Below, piece after piece: positions 61,201-64,000 of a stretch of 64,000 nt of DNA. Below the pieces are notes generated by a model. It did not search any database and was not told the DNA's origin. It saw only the letters and a program-made list of their open reading frames with translations. The DNA lies in the NCBI GenBank assembly GCA_038503065.1, contig JBCAMK010000004.1, forward strand, positions 819,001 to 883,000, written 5' to 3'. The translations under genes and the position numbers were made by a program. The DNA comes from Paragyromitra xinjiangensis (lineage: Eukaryota > Ascomycota > Pezizomycetes > Pezizales > Discinaceae). Each line of letters starts with the position of its first letter. Position 1 is the first letter of the stretch.

Positions 61201-63092
61201 CCTCCCGTTAGCTCAGGTTAGGAACATCTAAGTGGTCCCCTGTGGAAAAGCTGTGATTCGAGAGGTGGGGACTATTCGAGGGGGCGGGCCTAGAATGCTC
61301 GCCTGGTAGTGAGGTGGAAAAAATGAGGCTGTGGTTGAGCTCTACACGAAGGGTGCCCAATTATAATACTGCAGATGCGGGGAACTATTATACCCTTTGA
61401 TAGCCGTGTTTGTGGGAAAAACGTACCATAAAATTTCAATTACGTCAAGGCAGCTGGGGATCTCCGCCGAGGGATATCAAAAAGGCCTTTATGGGTTGGG
61501 AGCATAGATGCTACTGTGCCTTATTTTTGGCCAATCGATGATAGGAGGCCTATTTCGCCCTTGCAAGTAGGTAGATGGCCCAACGATGGCGCTAACATCA
61601 AGAATTATTGACACTTGTGTACCAGACTGGGTCTGCATATTACACAAAGCTGTGTTGGATATACAACTTCGTATGGTATGCAGACCCAGTCCGGTATAAA
61701 AACGTCAGTCGTTCGCGAGCACACCAAGACCATTCTCCTGCAGAAAGCCGCCAACCATATATACGCTTACAGATTCGAAGGTAGATTCTCGGTCCCCAGC
61801 AGTCTTGATACAGTAAGTCAACCCGCGGCTCGGACGAGGCGCCTCGGTACCATAGTTTTATTTCGATCCAACCGTCAGAATTAAAAGCTGATCGTCATAT
61901 GACCTCATCGAAGTTCAATCGAGAAATATTGGGTTCTTATTCGATATGAGCGCTACGTGTACGAATGGAACTACTCTCGGTATGTGAAGAGTAGATGAGG
62001 TAGGTAGTTCGGGCGTAGTCAGTTGCGACTTCACAGTGTCCCCGGAGTATACAGTTCATCAAGCGCTTTCTTTTTCAATGGATATTCTTGACTATAGACG
62101 ATCGCGGCACGGAGAAGCCTTGAAATGTAATTCCGATACTACGTTGGTCATGAACAAGCAATTTTATCTACGTCCTCCACGTTTGTCTGTAGCATTCCCA
62201 ATCAAATATTATCACTACTGTGGCTTCTAGCTTAGTGCGCTTGATTTTATTATATCAAACACAGTGACCCCCATCAGTCAGCTTAATGCTGGCAATGGAG
62301 ATGTTTGGGCGTCGAGGAGGCTGCTTTAATGTACAAGTCATGAAATTTAATGACTGGCGACACCTCCACGAGGACGTGGCCACAAACTAAGAAGTGGAGA
62401 GAACATCCATGTCTTGAGTGAGGCACCACAAGGTCCTGGAACAATTAATTGACTACGCTCGCGAGATATGTAGTGTTATGGAGCCCATGAATGATATATG
62501 TGGGAGGAGAGACGGTACGGCTTGCTTTTGATTTGGCAATTCCTTTCCTTCTACCCGCAGTCGAGGCCCTGCGCAACACTCAATCCCTCTATGTTCGCAT
62601 AAAGAGAGGGAGGTGGAGGTTCTTTAGTGGTGAATGTTTGATTGTTTTTTCCAGTACTTTTCGTAGAGAATATATCACAAAACTTCACTATGCGTTGGCA
62701 CATATCTGCCCAAAGTTATGAAAAGTGATCCAACAATTGCGTGTACGACGGGCCTACCGTATCTTACTATAGAAATTGCTTTTGGAAGCTGCAAACTAAA
62801 ATTCCATGGAACGTAGTGTAGCTAGTTTCTAGACGGGTGGGGAAATGATGTCGCGTCTTGCCGGCACCGGAAACAGTTGAGGAAACGGGCATAAATCACG
62901 TGATATACCAGCGCCAAGACTTTTCTTGGAGGGGATGCGATCCCCGCGGTTGGCATGTAGCGCAGGTACCTAGCTCTTGAAGCATCGGTACAAGCCTTTT
63001 GTTGACTGCGTTTGGAACGTCGCATATCCTACCAATTACTATCCTCCCTTCTCCGGAAATCTAAAGCTAAGGGAAATCGTGCGTTCGTCCAA
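58205..63092. other. gene-poor, AT-rich region with decayed short repeats
   Basis: Almost 4.9 kb without a supported gene. It contains short diverged repeats around 59448-59580 and 59640-59888, a quasi-palindrome at 59273-59297, TACATGTA at 60504-60511, and a long inverted repeat at 61621-61695. Base composition and lack of long frames suggest remnants of inactivated mobile DNA, but no transposase or reverse-transcriptase frame is recognisable. Confidence 0.5.
61621..61695. repeat. inverted repeat, 18-bp arms
   Basis: Arm 61621-61638 (ACCAGACTGGGTCTGCAT) and arm 61678-61695 (ATGCAGACCCAGTCCGGT) are reverse complements with one mismatch in 18. The 39-base loop contains a second small inverted pair (ACAC...GTGT). 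It could be a miniature inverted-repeat element or a structured RNA. Confidence 0.75.
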
Positions 63093-64000
63093 ATGACAAC
63101 TGGGGAAGATGAATTGCCACCCAGGGAGAAGAAGCATCAGTAAGATACTCCTTGCTTCTTATGAATCACAGATAGTGGAATTGACTTATGTGGACATAGC
63201 CCCCTACGGCTACTAGAGGCTGCCAAAGCTGCAAAGAGGCCGCTGTACATACAGGCACCTATGGTAAGGTAATTTTTAAGAAATACCTACTTATTCGTGT
63301 AAAACTGTTCCTGAAAGTAGCTATAGATACAGCAAATTACCATTCCGTGCCTTGGTGAGAGAGTATGGAGTCGATCTTTGTTATACACCGATGGTGAGAC
63401 ATCTGATAGTACAGCCTGTCATTGACCTCATGTCTCACGAGGATGTAGATACTGGCGAAGGAATTCGTGCGAAACCAAAGCGCTCGTCTCAGCGGTATGA
63501 CCAATTTCACTTCCGCTCAAATAACATAGTCGCAGGCAATTAATATTCCCTATTACAAATCTCACAAGATTTTACTACTGATTTTGAGGACCGACCCCTT
63601 ATCGTCCAGTTTGGAGCACACGCGGCAATCGACTTCGCAAGGGCAGCCGAAATGGTACAACCTTACTGCGATGGCGTTGACCTTAACTGTGGTTGCCCAC
63701 AGTCGTGGGCTATACAGGAGGGAATTGGATGCGGCCTCATGCGGAAACCAGAGCTAGTGAGAGATATGGTGATGGCAGCTAAGGAGAGGTGTGGGAAGGA
63801 TTTTTGTGTCTCGGTCAAAATTAGGATCCATTCGGATTTACAGTAAGTGTTTCATGCACCTTACCGTTCCTCACTTCCTTTTCTTTAAGGTAAATTCCGG
63901 GATATAGGACAGTGTGTTGATGCTTCGGTGTTAGGGAAACGGTAAATTTTGTAAAGATTGTCGAAACAAGTGGCGTCGATTACATCACTGTTCATGGACG
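63093..64000 (+). CDS. DUS4: tRNA-dihydrouridine synthase Dus4 (3' truncated by window end)
   Basis: Flavin-dependent enzyme that reduces uridines 20a and 20b in the D-loop of cytoplasmic tRNAs. Six exons are visible, 63093-63139, 63200-63268, 63333-63393, 63449-63494, 63569-63842 and 63935 to the window end; the C-terminal part lies beyond position 64000. The joined sequence runs through the Dus signatures: RPLYIQAPMVSKLPFRALVR, DLCYTPMILAKEF, then DRPLIVQFGAHAAIDFARAA, and VDLNCGCPQSWAIQEGIGCG with the active-site Cys of the NxGCP motif, then VSVKIRIHSDLQ and DYITVHGR. Exon 4 is short (46 nt) and both flanking introns are needed to restore the MILAKEF family motif. Start ATG at 63093. Confidence 0.9.

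Noticed and set aside
61205..61270. possible tRNA gene (TTAGCTCAGG resembles an A box)
   Set aside because: No matching GGTTCGA-type B box and no cloverleaf stems at the right spacing.

Overview
The window reads as nuclear DNA of a filamentous ascomycete (Pezizomycotina). Genes are split by many 50-100 bp introns with GT..AG ends and CTAAC/CTAAT-like branch sites. The gene set is fungal: DASH subunit Duo1, Def1, a class II aldolase, Ubp16, a Dap1-like haem protein, a fungal rhodopsin-domain receptor and a Tudor/HVA1 protein. I cannot fix the genus; the MULE/FAR1-type gene and long gene-poor spacers would suit an early-diverging class such as Pezizomycetes, but that is inference. No prokaryotic features, rRNA genes, tRNA genes or CRISPR arrays were found.

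Layout. 0-10 kb: a CSC1/OSCA-type channel gene (-) and DEF1 (-), separated by a gene-poor spacer. 12-22 kb is a compact housekeeping block: a Tudor/HVA1 protein (+), mitochondrial deubiquitinase UBP16 (-), mitochondrial ribosomal protein bL9m (+, with a 7-nt microexon), fructose-bisphosphate aldolase (+) and a DUF1749/SidJ-like hydrolase (-). 23-26 kb holds a complete four-exon gene derived from a Mutator-like (MULE) transposase, with FAR1 and SWIM zinc-binding motifs but apparently eroded catalytic residues. 28-32 kb: a nuclear protein with a DUF6697-like region (-) and DUO1 (-). 33.5-34.2 kb: a small candidate gene that looks frameshifted. 35-42.7 kb: an acidic disordered protein with short repeats (+), an M28 peptidase of the glutamate carboxypeptidase II / Tre1 type (+) and a Dap1-like haem protein (-). 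45-51 kb: an unrecognised coiled-coil protein (+), a seven-helix rhodopsin-domain receptor (-) and a 67-residue two-exon small protein (-). 54.7-58.2 kb: a DUF1765 protein (+). 58-63 kb is gene-poor with decayed short repeats. The window ends inside a DUS4-type tRNA-dihydrouridine synthase gene (+).

There is no operon or obvious biosynthetic cluster; neighbours are functionally unrelated. Several gene pairs share a divergent promoter (UBP16/bL9m) or converge tail to tail (HVA1/UBP16, FBA1/SidJ-like, M28/Dap1, 45-kb gene/receptor). Exon boundaries were worked out by hand from splice consensus plus reading-frame and protein-family continuity; they are predictions. The most interesting items are the MULE-derived gene, the over-represented palindrome TACATGTA confined to non-coding DNA, the 7-nt microexon, and two frame-preserving splice options in the SidJ-like gene.
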